DNA of 64,000 nucleotides from Ignavibacteriales bacterium. Lineage in GTDB: Bacteria > Bacteroidota > Ignavibacteria > Ignavibacteriales > Melioribacteraceae. The number at the start of each line of letters is the position of its first letter. The first letter of the stretch is position 1. The translations under genes and the position numbers were made by a program. This document shows positions 25,908 to 35,434 of this stretch, piece after piece. The notes under the pieces were generated by a model that had not been told where the DNA came from, ran no database searches, and worked only from the letters and a program-made list of their open reading frames with translations. The DNA lies in assembly GCA_020635275.1 (NCBI GenBank), contig JACKAA010000005.1:1-64000 (forward strand), given 5' to 3'.

Positions 25908-28900
25908 ATGAAGATTTCTCGCTACTTTACCACTGCTGGTCAAGATCCCTTCTCTGAATTAAATTTTGAAAAAAGAACATCTGAAATTAGAAATCCAAAT
26001 GGAACTGAAGTTTTTAAAATGGAAGATGTATTAGTTCCTAAATTTTGGTCACAAGTTGCAACAGATGTAATTACACAAAAATACTTTAGAAAAGCTGGTG
26101 TTCCTAAGCTTCTAAAGAAATTAAAAGAGAAGAATGTTCCTAAATGGCTGCAGCCATCGGTAGCGGATGATGAATTATTAAGTGAATTACCAGAAAAAGA
26201 AAGATATGGAAGTGAAACGGATTCAAGACAAGTATTTCATAGATTAGCAGGTACATGGACATATTGGGGTTGGAAAGCAAATTATTTTGATGAAGAAGAA
26301 GATGCACTAGCGTTTTATGATGAATTATGTTTTATGCTTGCAAATCAAATGGCTGCTCCAAATAGTCCGCAATGGTTTAATACTGGTTTAAATTGGGCTT
26401 ATGGAATTAATGGTCCTTCACAAGGTCACTATTATGTAGATTATAAAACCGGTGAATTAACAAAAGCCGAAGATGCATATACACATCCTCAACCTCATGC
26501 TTGTTTTATTCAATCAATAGATGATGATCTTGTTAACGAAAATGGAATTATGGATCTTTGGGTTAGGGAAGCAAGGTTATTTAAGTATGGTTCCGGAACT
26601 GGAACTAACTTTTCTTCATTAAGAGGTGCTGATGAACCTTTAAGCGGCGGAGGAAAATCTTCAGGATTAATGTCATTTTTAAAAATTGGAGATAGATCAG
26701 CAGGTGCTATTAAATCCGGTGGTACAACACGAAGAGCCGCAAAGATGGTAACCTTAAATATTGATCATCCGGATATTGAAGAATATATTAATTGGAAAGT
26801 TAGTGAAGAACAAAAAGTTGCGGCAATTGTTACTGGATCAAAATTATGCAATCTTCATCTAAATAATATTATAAAATCCTGCTATGCAGAACATCCTGAA
26901 AATGACAGATTTAATAAGAGAAGTAATAAAAAATTAAATGCCGCTGTATTAAGTGCAAGAAGGGCTCAAATACCAGAAAACTATATTGAAAGAGTAATTC
27001 ATTTAGCAAAGTTAGGTTTTACATATATAGAATTTCCGGAATATAATACGGATTGGAACTCAGAAGCTTATGCAACTGTTGCCGGTCAAAATTCAAATAA
27101 TTCAGTAAGAGTGTCTAATGATTTTATGAAAGCAGTTCTTGATGATGCAGATTGGAATTTATATTGGAGAACTGAGTTAAAGAAATCAGCAAAAAACAAT
27201 AGAAAACCAGCTCCATGCAAAACATTAAAAGCTAGAGATTTATGGGATCAAATAGGATATGCTGCTTGGTCATCAGCTGATCCAGGATTACAATATGATT
27301 CAACAATAAATGAATGGCATACATGTATAGAAGATGGAAGAATTAATGCATCAAATCCATGTAGTGAGTATATGTTTTTAGATGATACAGCCTGTAATTT
27401 AGCATCAATGAATTTAGTAAGATTTTATTCGGATGAAAAACAACAATTTAATATCAAAGCATTTAGACATTCAACTAGGTTATTGACTGTTGTGCTTGAA
27501 ATAAGTGTACTGATGGCACAATACCCAAGTAAGTCTGTTGCTCAAAATAGTTATGATTACAGAACTTTAGGATTAGGATATGCAAACCTTGGATCACTTT
27601 TAATGCGCCAAGGAATTCCTTATGATAGTAAAGAAGGTGAAGCAATTACGGGAGCTATAACTGCAATTATGCATATGAAAGCATATGCAACATCAGCAGA
27701 AATGGCAAAAGAACTCGGTACATTTTCCAAGTATGAAAATAATAAAGAAAATATGCAAAGAGTTTTAAGAAATCATAAAAGAGCTGCATATAATGTTCCT
27801 CAAGAAGAATATGAAGATCTGACAATTTTCCCTCAGGGTATTGATCCAAAATATTGTCCGTCTGATCTTTTGAAAGCTGCGCAGCAAGATGCACACAATG
27901 CAGTAGAGTTAGGAAAGAAAAATGGCTTCAGGAATGCACAAGTTACAGTCATTGCTCCAACGGGAACAATTGGACTAGTAATGGATTGTGATACAACAGG
28001 TATTGAACCTGATTATGCTCTTGTTAAATTTAAAAAACTTGCCGGCGGCGGATATTTTAAAATAATCAATCAATCTATTCCTCCGGCATTAGTTAGCCTT
28101 GGCTATAATCAAGAACAAATTAATGAAATTGTAAAATATGCAAAAGGTACCGGATCATTAGATGGTTGTCCATATATAAATGTTGAATCACTTAAAGCCA
28201 AAGGATTTACAGATGAAATTCTATTTAAAATAAATTCAATGCTTCCATCGGTTTTTGATTTAACATTTGCTTTTAATAGATATAACCTAAGCGATGATTT
28301 CTGTCTAAATGTGCTAGGGTTAACTCAAGAGCAGTTGGATGATTTTGAATTAAACATACTTGAGCAAATTGGTTTTACAAAAGAAGAAATATCTTTAGCT
28401 AATGATTTTGTTTGCGGTACAATGACAACTGAAGGAGCCCCTTTCCTAAAACATGAACATTATCCTGTATTTGATACAGCTAGCAAATGCGGTAAGAAAG
28501 GAAAAAGATTCATTAAAAGTGATGCACATATAAGAATGATGGCAGCCGCTCAACCATTTATCTCAGGTGCAATTTCAAAAACTATAAATCTGCCAAATGA
28601 GGCATCAATTGAAGATATAAAAAATGCATATATGAAGTCTTGGAAGTTGGGATTGAAAGCTAATGCATTATATCGTGATGGTTCAAAACTTTCTCAGCCA
28701 TTAAATTCTGTTAGCGAAGAGTTAATTGAAGAAATTGAAGACGATAATAATGAAAATGATATAGTAAAAGTTGCAGAAAGAATTATTCACAGATACATTG
28801 CAAAAAGAAGAAGATTACCAGATAGAAGAACAGGATACACACAAAAAGCTAAAATTGGCGGGCAAACAGTTTACATAAGGACCGGTGAATATGAGAATGG

Positions 28901-29471
28901 TCAACTTGGAGAAATTTTCCTTGATATGCATAGAGAAGGTGCAGCAGTAAGAAGTTTATTGAATAATTTTGCTATTGCAATTTCTCTTGGTTTACAACAT
29001 GGCGTGCCTTTAGAAGAATTTGTTGATGCATTTGTATTTACTAAATTTGAACCAAGCGGTATGGTGACCGGTAATCAAAGAATCAAAATGGCAACATCCA
29101 TAATTGATTATATATTTAGAGAGTTGGCCGTTACTTACTTAAGCAGAAATGATTTATCTCATGTTGATGAAAGTGAAATAATAAAATCCAAATCTAGTCA
29201 CAATTCAGTTGTAGAACCGGATTTTATCAGTGAAGAAGTTATTAGTGAAAGAATGATTCATCTGGATAGAGAAAATGTAAAAGTTGTAGCAAAATCTCCT
29301 TCATCTTCAAATGGAAATGGCGCTAAAGCACAAGCTGCTAGTAAAATTAAACAAGCAAGAAATTTAGGCTATACCGGCGATATTTGTCCCGAGTGCCAAA
29401 GTTTAACAATGGTCAGAAATGGCACTTGTCTAAAATGTGAAACTTGCGGGGCTACTACCGGCTGTAGTTAA
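25908..29471 (+). CDS. nrdJ: Adenosylcobalamin-dependent ribonucleotide reductase (class II)
   Basis: A 1187-residue enzyme that reduces ribonucleotides to deoxyribonucleotides with B12 as radical source, so it works with or without oxygen. Active-site cysteines include C199 in PHACFIQ, which pairs with a later cysteine in the barrel, and C485 in NPCSEY with the ACNLASMNL segment after it. GSGTGTNFSSLRG and APTGTIGLVMDCDTTGIEPD are family signatures. A C-terminal tail with CPECQ, CLKCETCG and a final TTGCS supplies the zinc site and the shuttle cysteines for re-reduction. The length is typical of the long NrdJ form. No vitamin B12 genes are nearby, and the upstream region has unexplained inverted repeats. 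Confidence 0.95.
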   Translation: MKISRYFTTAGQDPFSELNFEKRTSEIRNPNGTEVFKMEDVLVPKFWSQVATDVITQKYFRKAGVPKLLKKLKEKNVPKWLQPSVADDELLSELPEKERYGSETDSRQVFHRLAGTWTYWGWKANYFDEEEDALAFYDELCFMLANQMAAPNSPQWFNTGLNWAYGINGPSQGHYYVDYKTGELTKAEDAYTHPQPHACFIQSIDDDLVNENGIMDLWVREARLFKYGSGTGTNFSSLRGADEPLSGGGKSSGLMSFLKIGDRSAGAIKSGGTTRRAAKMVTLNIDHPDIEEYINWKVSEEQKVAAIVTGSKLCNLHLNNIIKSCYAEHPENDRFNKRSNKKLNAAVLSARRAQIPENYIERVIHLAKLGFTYIEFPEYNTDWNSEAYATVAGQNSNNSVRVSNDFMKAVLDDADWNLYWRTELKKSAKNNRKPAPCKTLKARDLWDQIGYAAWSSADPGLQYDSTINEWHTCIEDGRINASNPCSEYMFLDDTACNLASMNLVRFYSDEKQQFNIKAFRHSTRLLTVVLEISVLMAQYPSKSVAQNSYDYRTLGLGYANLGSLLMRQGIPYDSKEGEAITGAITAIMHMKAYATSAEMAKELGTFSKYENNKENMQRVLRNHKRAAYNVPQEEYEDLTIFPQGIDPKYCPSDLLKAAQQDAHNAVELGKKNGFRNAQVTVIAPTGTIGLVMDCDTTGIEPDYALVKFKKLAGGGYFKIINQSIPPALVSLGYNQEQINEIVKYAKGTGSLDGCPYINVESLKAKGFTDEILFKINSMLPSVFDLTFAFNRYNLSDDFCLNVLGLTQEQLDDFELNILEQIGFTKEEISLANDFVCGTMTTEGAPFLKHEHYPVFDTASKCGKKGKRFIKSDAHIRMMAAAQPFISGAISKTINLPNEASIEDIKNAYMKSWKLGLKANALYRDGSKLSQPLNSVSEELIEEIEDDNNENDIVKVAERIIHRYIAKRRRLPDRRTGYTQKAKIGGQTVYIRTGEYENGQLGEIFLDMHREGAAVRSLLNNFAIAISLGLQHGVPLEEFVDAFVFTKFEPSGMVTGNQRIKMATSIIDYIFRELAVTYLSRNDLSHVDESEIIKSKSSHNSVVEPDFISEEVISERMIHLDRENVKVVAKSPSSSNGNGAKAQAASKIKQARNLGYTGDICPECQSLTMVRNGTCLKCETCGATTGCS

Positions 29472-29485
29472 ATAAATACTTTACT

Positions 29486-29515
29486 AAAAAGGGGCTTAAA
29501 CGCTCCTTTTTTTTT
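29486..29515 (+). terminator. Rho-independent terminator after nrdJ
   Basis: Stem AAAAAGGGGC with GCTCCTTTTT (one G-U pair), loop TTAAAC, followed by a run of T. It lies 15 nt after the nrdJ stop. Confidence 0.85.
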
Positions 29516-29576
29516 CTTTATTTTATGTTGATTCACCACAGTATTATTGTTACATTCTAATTTTTAATTTGTTAAA

Positions 29577-30248
29577 ATGATACGAAATAATATTCAGCAG
29601 ATCAAAGGCAAAATAGCTGATAAATGTTTAAAAATTGGGAGAAAACCAGAAGAAATAACACTTGTGGCAGTTTCTAAACAAAATCCTTTGAGCTCAATAA
29701 TTGAAGCTGCAAAATATAATATACTGGATTTTGGAGAAAATAAAGCCCAAGAATTAAAACAGAAAACTTCTGAATTTATTGGTGAAATTAATTGGCATTT
29801 TATTGGTCATTTACAAACAAATAAAGTAAAAGATATAATTTCTTCTACTTATTTAATACATTCAGTTGATAGTATTAAATTAGCCAAAGAAATAAATAAA
29901 AGAGCTGAAAACATAAAAAAAATACAAAATGTTCTAATTGAAGTTAATACAAGTGGTGAAGAATCAAAATTTGGTTTAAATTTATATGATAAGATTTTTG
30001 AATTAGCTGAGTTTTGTAAAAGTTGCAGTAACATAAATCTTATGGGATTAATGACAATGGCACCTTTTACAGATGATGAAATTGTGATTAGAAATTCCTT
30101 CAGAAATCTTAAAAATATTTTTGAAAAATTAAATTCAGAAGGATTTACTCTTACTGAATTATCAATGGGTATGACAAACGATTTTGAAATAGCTATTGAA
30201 GAGGGGGCAACAATTCTAAGAATTGGCACTGCCATTTTTAGAAACTGA
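29577..30248 (+). CDS. YggS/PLPBP-family pyridoxal phosphate homeostasis protein
   Basis: A 223-residue TIM-barrel PLP-binding protein without known catalysis, involved in vitamin B6 and amino-acid balance. K34 in LVAVSKQ is the PLP lysine. Family motifs follow: DFGENKAQEL, WHFIGHLQTNKVK, LIEVNTSGEESKFG, GLMTMAPF and a C-terminal SMGMTNDFEIAIEEGATILRIG split across residues 195-216, which binds the phosphate. It opens a plus-strand run in which a DivIVA-like gene follows 6 nt later, an arrangement also common in Gram-positive division clusters. Confidence 0.93.
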   Translation: MIRNNIQQIKGKIADKCLKIGRKPEEITLVAVSKQNPLSSIIEAAKYNILDFGENKAQELKQKTSEFIGEINWHFIGHLQTNKVKDIISSTYLIHSVDSIKLAKEINKRAENIKKIQNVLIEVNTSGEESKFGLNLYDKIFELAEFCKSCSNINLMGLMTMAPFTDDEIVIRNSFRNLKNIFEKLNSEGFTLTELSMGMTNDFEIAIEEGATILRIGTAIFRN

Positions 30249-30254
30249 TCAAAT

Positions 30255-30800
30255 ATGTCAGATGAGATAACAAATATTGGATTAAAAGAATTTACTACAG
30301 AAAAAAATGGTTACAGCCAAACTGAAGTAAAAAATTACATTAAAGTTCTTGAAGAAAAATTTACTCAGCAAGAAAAAATTCAAGCAGAACTTAAAAGTCA
30401 ATTAGAAGAAATAGAAAAAGAAATAAGTGAATATAAAAGTATTGAAAAAGAACTAAGAGAAAGCGTAAGTTTTTTTAAAGATTTAGAAAAAGAAACTATT
30501 AGAAAAACAAAAGACAAAATTTCAGCAATGATTCAGGAAGCTGAAGATAAAAGTCAAAATATTATTGATTTAGCTGAAGAAGAAGCTAAGTCTACAAGAG
30601 ACACTCTTTTATTCTTGAAAGAACAAAGAGAAATTTTATTAGTAAGATTAAAAATTATTATTGATAGTCAAGAAGGAATGCTGAACGATTTTATTAGCGG
30701 AAAAGTTTCGGATGAATTACAGAAAAGTTTGGCAGAAGTAGCGGCATTCAAAGCTCAGAATGAAATAAAAATTGACTCTATTTTGGAGAAATTGTTATGA
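30255..30800 (+). CDS. DivIVA-like coiled-coil protein
   Basis: A 181-residue protein. Residues 8-30 (GLKEFTTEKNGYSQTEVKNY) match the N-terminal DivIVA domain, where a polar loop inserts in membranes and organises poles or septa. The rest (about 30-180) is nearly continuous coiled coil rich in Glu, Lys, Gln and Ile. It overlaps the phosphorylase start by four nucleotides (ATGA). DivIVA is less common in Gram-negative bacteria, and the membrane coiled-coil protein at 31618 may be a partner. The role in division is inferred from the domain only. Confidence 0.8.
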   Translation: MSDEITNIGLKEFTTEKNGYSQTEVKNYIKVLEEKFTQQEKIQAELKSQLEEIEKEISEYKSIEKELRESVSFFKDLEKETIRKTKDKISAMIQEAEDKSQNIIDLAEEEAKSTRDTLLFLKEQREILLVRLKIIIDSQEGMLNDFISGKVSDELQKSLAEVAAFKAQNEIKIDSILEKLL

Positions 30801-31618
30801 GTGAGTTATTAGAAAAAATTGAAGATTCATTAAAAATTATTAGAGAAAAGACAGAAGCGAATTTTCCTATTGGAATTATTTTAGGAACTGGCTTAGGTGG
30901 ATTAGTAAATGAAATTGAAATTTCACATGAGATAAATTATCAAGATATTCCACATTTCCCATTGTCGACAGTTGAATCACATAGCGGAAAGTTAATACTT
31001 GGTAAAATTAATGGTAAAAATGTTGTAGCTATGCAAGGAAGATTTCATTACTACGAAGGCTACTCGATGCAGCAAATAACTTACCCGGTAAGAGTAATGA
31101 AATTTTTGGGTGTTGAAACATTGTTAGTTTCAAATGCTTGTGGAGGAATGAATCCAATTTATAAGAGAGGAGATATCATGATCATGTTAGATCATATAAA
31201 TCTTCTCGGAGATAATCCTTTGATAGGTAAAAATGAAGATGAACTTGGACCAAGATTTCCAGATATGAGTGAACCTTATAATTTAGAATTAATTGAATTA
31301 GCTGAAAAAATTGCTTTAGAAAATGCAATAAAAGTTCAAAAAGGTGTATATATTGCAGTTCCCGGACCGAATTTAGAGACAAAAGCTGAATATAGATTTT
31401 TAAGAGCAACCGGAGCTGATGTTGTTGGAATGTCAACGGTACCTGAAAACATAGTTGCTAATCATATGGGTATTAAAGTTCTAGGTTTTAGCATTATTAC
31501 TGATGAATGTTTTCCGGAATCTTTACAGCCTGTTAATGTTCAGGAAATAATAAAAACTGCAATGACTGCAGAACCAAAAATGACCAAAATTATGAAAGAA
31601 GTAATTAAGAGAATTTGA
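30797..31618 (+). CDS. Purine-nucleoside phosphorylase (trimeric type)
   Basis: A 273-residue enzyme splitting purine nucleosides with phosphate to base and ribose 1-phosphate. ILGTGLGG (about 29-36) starts the fold; HSGKLILG, MQGRFHYYEGY, VSNACGGMNP and the GADVVGMSTVPE segment near residues 205-219 are the phosphate and base contacts of family 2 (PNP/MTAP). ITDECFPE near the end, in place of the ITN-A motif, has an unusual Asp-Glu pair; family members use Asn here for guanine or inosine binding, so specificity may differ. The start overlaps the DivIVA-like stop as ATGA. Confidence 0.92.
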   Translation: MSELLEKIEDSLKIIREKTEANFPIGIILGTGLGGLVNEIEISHEINYQDIPHFPLSTVESHSGKLILGKINGKNVVAMQGRFHYYEGYSMQQITYPVRVMKFLGVETLLVSNACGGMNPIYKRGDIMIMLDHINLLGDNPLIGKNEDELGPRFPDMSEPYNLELIELAEKIALENAIKVQKGVYIAVPGPNLETKAEYRFLRATGADVVGMSTVPENIVANHMGIKVLGFSIITDECFPESLQPVNVQEIIKTAMTAEPKMTKIMKEVIKRI

Positions 31619-32226
31619 TGAGCAGATCAAAAAAATATTACCTGGCTCCATTACTTTTATCTGGATTAATATTTATCTCAAATTTTTTAAATACTACACT
31701 TTTTGGTCAGGAGATTATTAACTTTGCAGTCTGGTTTATTTTATCCTTGTTCATATTTGCAATTGGCTGGATAACAAATAATACTTTAGGCTGGGTTCAT
31801 GGCGGAAAAATTGTTTTTTCAGTAATTGTTGCAATGGCAGTAATTAGTGCAATGTTGGTTTCTTTTTTTAGTGATTATTTCTTAACTGAAAATCTGCTGT
31901 TTGAGAATATTATTTTATTTACGTTAAGAAATATATTTCTTGGTTCAATGGCATTTTTTGGAATGTCAGTTTCAGAATTAGTTAATAGCCAACGTTCTAT
32001 TGAAAATTATAAAAACCAGGATAATGAAAAATTAATTAAAGAAGCATCAAAAAAAGCTGAATTGATGTTAAAGGAAGCAAAACTTGAATCAGATAAAATA
32101 ATATTTGAAGCTACCAAAAAAGCTTCTGCTATTATTGAGCAAAAAAATAGACTGGAAAGAAAGATTAAAGAATTTATTGATGTTGAAAAAGAAATAATTA
32201 AAAAATACGAATCAGATAAACAATAA
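31618..32226 (+). CDS. Four-helix membrane protein with cytoplasmic coiled coil
   Basis: A 202-residue protein I do not recognise. Four membrane helices cover about residues 10-120, then a charged coiled coil (about 130-200, rich in Lys/Glu/Ala with EAKLESDKI heptads) faces the cytoplasm. The ATG at 31618 overlaps the phosphorylase TGA as TGATG and is a better start than the TTG three bases earlier. Neighbours are the DivIVA-like gene and ileS. The tail resembles the coiled coils that follow DivIVA domains, so a partner role at the division site is possible but unproven. Confidence 0.65.
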   Translation: MSRSKKYYLAPLLLSGLIFISNFLNTTLFGQEIINFAVWFILSLFIFAIGWITNNTLGWVHGGKIVFSVIVAMAVISAMLVSFFSDYFLTENLLFENIILFTLRNIFLGSMAFFGMSVSELVNSQRSIENYKNQDNEKLIKEASKKAELMLKEAKLESDKIIFEATKKASAIIEQKNRLERKIKEFIDVEKEIIKKYESDKQ

Positions 32227-32239
32227 TTTTATTCTACTT

Positions 32240-35200
32240 ATGGCAAAGAAGTATAAACAATATTCAGAAGGTATCAATTACTCGAAAATTGAAGAAAGTG
32301 TACTCCAATTTTGGCAAGAAAATCAAGTATTTGATAAAAGCATTCATTTAAGAGAAAATAGTAAAACTTTTACATTTTACGAAGGGCCGCCTACAGCTAA
32401 TGGAAAGCCCGGCATTCACCATGTAATGGCGCGTACGTTAAAAGATTTGGTGTGCAGATACAAAACAATGCAGGGATTTCAGGTAAATAGAAAAGCTGGT
32501 TGGGATACACACGGTTTACCAGTTGAGATTGAAGTTGAGAAGCAATTAGGTATTAAAAGCAAAAGTGAAATTCCTGAATTCGGAGTAGCAAAGTATAATG
32601 CTGCATGTAAAGAATCGGTTTTTACTTATAAAGATCTTTGGGAAAAAATGACCAATAGAATGGGCTATTGGTTGAATTTGGATGAAGCTTATATAACATG
32701 TACAAATGAATATATCGAATCGGTTTGGTGGGCATTAAAAACTCTTTTCGATAAAGGTTTAATATATAAAGACTACAAAATTGTTCCTCAATGCCCAAGA
32801 TCAGAAACAGTTTTATCTTCTCATGAACTTGCATTAGGTTACAGGGAAACCAAAGACCCCTCAGTTTATGTTTTAATGAGATTAGAAGAATCAGAATTAA
32901 CAAGTAATGGTGAAACATACTTTTTAGTTTGGACTACTACACCTTGGACATTAATTTCTAATGTCGCTTTAGCTGTTGGTCCAGAGATTACTTATGTAAA
33001 AATAAAAACAGAAGGAGTTTACTTAATATTTGCAAAAGAACGTCTTTCTGTTGTACGTGAAGAATATGAAATTATTGATGAATATAAAGGTTCTGATTTA
33101 GTCGGACAAAGTTACAAACAACTGTTCCCATACTTAAATGTTGATAAGAAAGCTTTTTATGTAATTGACGCAAATTTTGTAAGTACAGAAGATGGTTCCG
33201 GTATAGTGCATATTGCACCGGCGTTTGGTGCGGATGACTATGAAATATCTAAAGCTAATAATTTGCCGTTTTTGCAACCTGTAACAAGAGGCGGATTATT
33301 TACAGAAGAAATTACAGATTTTGCTGGAATGTTTGTAAAAGATGCTGATCAAGGTATTATTCAAAAATTAAGAGAAAGTGGAAATTTATATAAAAAAGAA
33401 ACTATCACTCACTCTTATCCGTTTAGTTGGCGATTTGATAATGTACCTGTGATATATTATGCTAGAGAATCATGGTTTATCAGAACGACTTCAATTTCTA
33501 ATAAAATGGTTGAGCTGAACAAACAAATAAATTGGTATCCTCCTGAAGTTGGATCCGGAAGATTTGGAAATTGGTTGGAAGAAAATAAAGACTGGGCTTT
33601 ATCCAGAGATAGATTTTGGGCAACTCCATTACCAATTTGGGTGGCAGACGATGGTGAGATGTTTGCTGTTGGAAGTATTGAACAATTGAAAGAAGGCTAT
33701 ATAGAAAAAGAAGGCAAGAAAATTAATGTATCTGATTTGCCTGATGAAGAAATAGATTTGCATAAACCTTTTGTGGATGATATTAAATTTGAAAAAAATG
33801 GAAAAGTATTTACACGAACACCTGAATTAATTGACGTTTGGTTCGATTCAGGGGCAATGCCTTTTGCTCAATTTCATTATCCTTTTGAAAATAAAGAATT
33901 TTTTGAAAATAATTTTCCGGCAGATTTTATTTGTGAAGGTATTGATCAGACAAGAGGATGGTTCTATACTTTACATGCAATTGCAACAATGCTCTTTGAT
34001 AATGTTGCTTACAAAAACTTGATTGTTAACGAACTTATTCTTGATAAGAATGGTTTGAAGATGTCAAAATCAAAAGGCAATGCTGTTGATCCTTTTGAAC
34101 TGTTTGATAAATATGGCGCTGATGCAACAAGGTGGTATTTAGTAACAGGTAGTCCGCCTTGGAGAACTACACTTTTTGATGAAGAAGGAATTGTTGAAGT
34201 GCAAAGGAAGTTTTTTGGAACTTTAATGAACACATATTCATTCTTTGCTCTTTATGCGAACATAGATAATTTTGATTTTAGTCAAGAATTAGTACCTTAT
34301 GAAAAAAGACCGGAAATTGATAGATGGATTATTGCTAAACTGTCTTCAACTATTGAAGAATTTAAAGATCTAATGGATAATTATGATGTTACTAAAGCTG
34401 CCAGATTAGTTTCAGATTTTACTATTGATGAATTATCTAACTGGTATGTCAGAAGAAGTAGAAGAAGATTTTGGAAATCAGAAATAAACGAATCAAAAAT
34501 TTCTGCATATCAAACGTTGTATGAATGTTTATTAACGATAAGTAAATTGACTTCACCTTTTGCTCCATTTATTGCAGAAGAATTGTATCAAAATCTTAAT
34601 ATGGTTACTTCAAATGATTCTGCTCTGTCTGTACATTTAATTGATTTTCCTATATCATCATTCAAAGATGAAAAATTGGAAGACAAAATGGAAATTGCTC
34701 AAAAAGTTGTTTATTTAACAAGAGCAATGAGAGCCAAATCTAATCTAAAAGTAAGACAGCCGTTAAGAAAAATTATGATTGCAGTTGCTCCAAATAAAAG
34801 AGATGCTGTGAGAAATATGACAAGTGTAATTCTAGAGGAAGTAAATATTAAAGAATTGAATGTTTTAGAGGATGATTCAGCAATTGTAAGTAAAACTGCA
34901 AAGGCGAACTTTAAAACTCTTGGTCCTAAATACGGAAAGCAAATGAAACAGCTTGCTGCCCGAATTAAAGAGCTATCTAAAGAAGAAATTAGTACTTTGG
35001 AAAAAGAAAATTTATTAAATGTTTATTTAGATGGAGTTCAGATTAATCTAACTTTAGATGATGTTGAAATTATTAGCAACGAAATTGAAGGTTGGGTAGT
35101 AGAATCAGAAGGTGGAATAACCGTTGCAATTGATAGCGAGTTAGATGATGATTTAATTGGAGAAGGTATAGCACGAGAATTTGTAAATAGAATTCAAAAT

Positions 35201-35416
35201 ATGCGAAAAAGTTTTGGCTTGGATGTGACTGATAGAATTCAAGTTGGTTATAAATCTATAGATGAATTTAATTTATATATACAAAAATTTGATAATTATA
35301 TTAAAAATGAAGTATTAGCTGATGAACTTTTTAACAATAGTGGATTAGAAGGTTATAAAGAAGAAGTAAGCATTAGCGATTATAAATGTGAAATAACCAT
35401 AAAAAAGGTTGTTTGA
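32240..35416 (+). CDS. ileS: Isoleucyl-tRNA synthetase, type 2, with altered HIGH motif
   Basis: A 1058-residue class I synthetase that charges tRNA-Ile. The ATP-binding signature, normally H-x-G-H, reads G58-I-H-H61 here (GKPGIHHVMARTLKD), the GXHH variant known in a subset of IleRS2. The KMSKS loop is intact (LKMSKSKGN). WTTTPWTL marks the CP1 editing domain that clears Val, and WYVRRSRRRFWKS near residues 735-747 starts the anticodon-binding part. The long C-terminal region with no four-cysteine zinc knuckle fits type 2. The gene is 13 nt after the membrane protein and 18 nt before the DksA-like gene. The GXHH motif predicts natural mupirocin resistance. Confidence 0.95.
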   Translation: MAKKYKQYSEGINYSKIEESVLQFWQENQVFDKSIHLRENSKTFTFYEGPPTANGKPGIHHVMARTLKDLVCRYKTMQGFQVNRKAGWDTHGLPVEIEVEKQLGIKSKSEIPEFGVAKYNAACKESVFTYKDLWEKMTNRMGYWLNLDEAYITCTNEYIESVWWALKTLFDKGLIYKDYKIVPQCPRSETVLSSHELALGYRETKDPSVYVLMRLEESELTSNGETYFLVWTTTPWTLISNVALAVGPEITYVKIKTEGVYLIFAKERLSVVREEYEIIDEYKGSDLVGQSYKQLFPYLNVDKKAFYVIDANFVSTEDGSGIVHIAPAFGADDYEISKANNLPFLQPVTRGGLFTEEITDFAGMFVKDADQGIIQKLRESGNLYKKETITHSYPFSWRFDNVPVIYYARESWFIRTTSISNKMVELNKQINWYPPEVGSGRFGNWLEENKDWALSRDRFWATPLPIWVADDGEMFAVGSIEQLKEGYIEKEGKKINVSDLPDEEIDLHKPFVDDIKFEKNGKVFTRTPELIDVWFDSGAMPFAQFHYPFENKEFFENNFPADFICEGIDQTRGWFYTLHAIATMLFDNVAYKNLIVNELILDKNGLKMSKSKGNAVDPFELFDKYGADATRWYLVTGSPPWRTTLFDEEGIVEVQRKFFGTLMNTYSFFALYANIDNFDFSQELVPYEKRPEIDRWIIAKLSSTIEEFKDLMDNYDVTKAARLVSDFTIDELSNWYVRRSRRRFWKSEINESKISAYQTLYECLLTISKLTSPFAPFIAEELYQNLNMVTSNDSALSVHLIDFPISSFKDEKLEDKMEIAQKVVYLTRAMRAKSNLKVRQPLRKIMIAVAPNKRDAVRNMTSVILEEVNIKELNVLEDDSAIVSKTAKANFKTLGPKYGKQMKQLAARIKELSKEEISTLEKENLLNVYLDGVQINLTLDDVEIISNEIEGWVVESEGGITVAIDSELDDDLIGEGIAREFVNRIQNMRKSFGLDVTDRIQVGYKSIDEFNLYIQKFDNYIKNEVLADELFNNSGLEGYKEEVSISDYKCEITIKKVV

Positions 35417-35434
35417 TTTATCAGGAGGCTAGAA

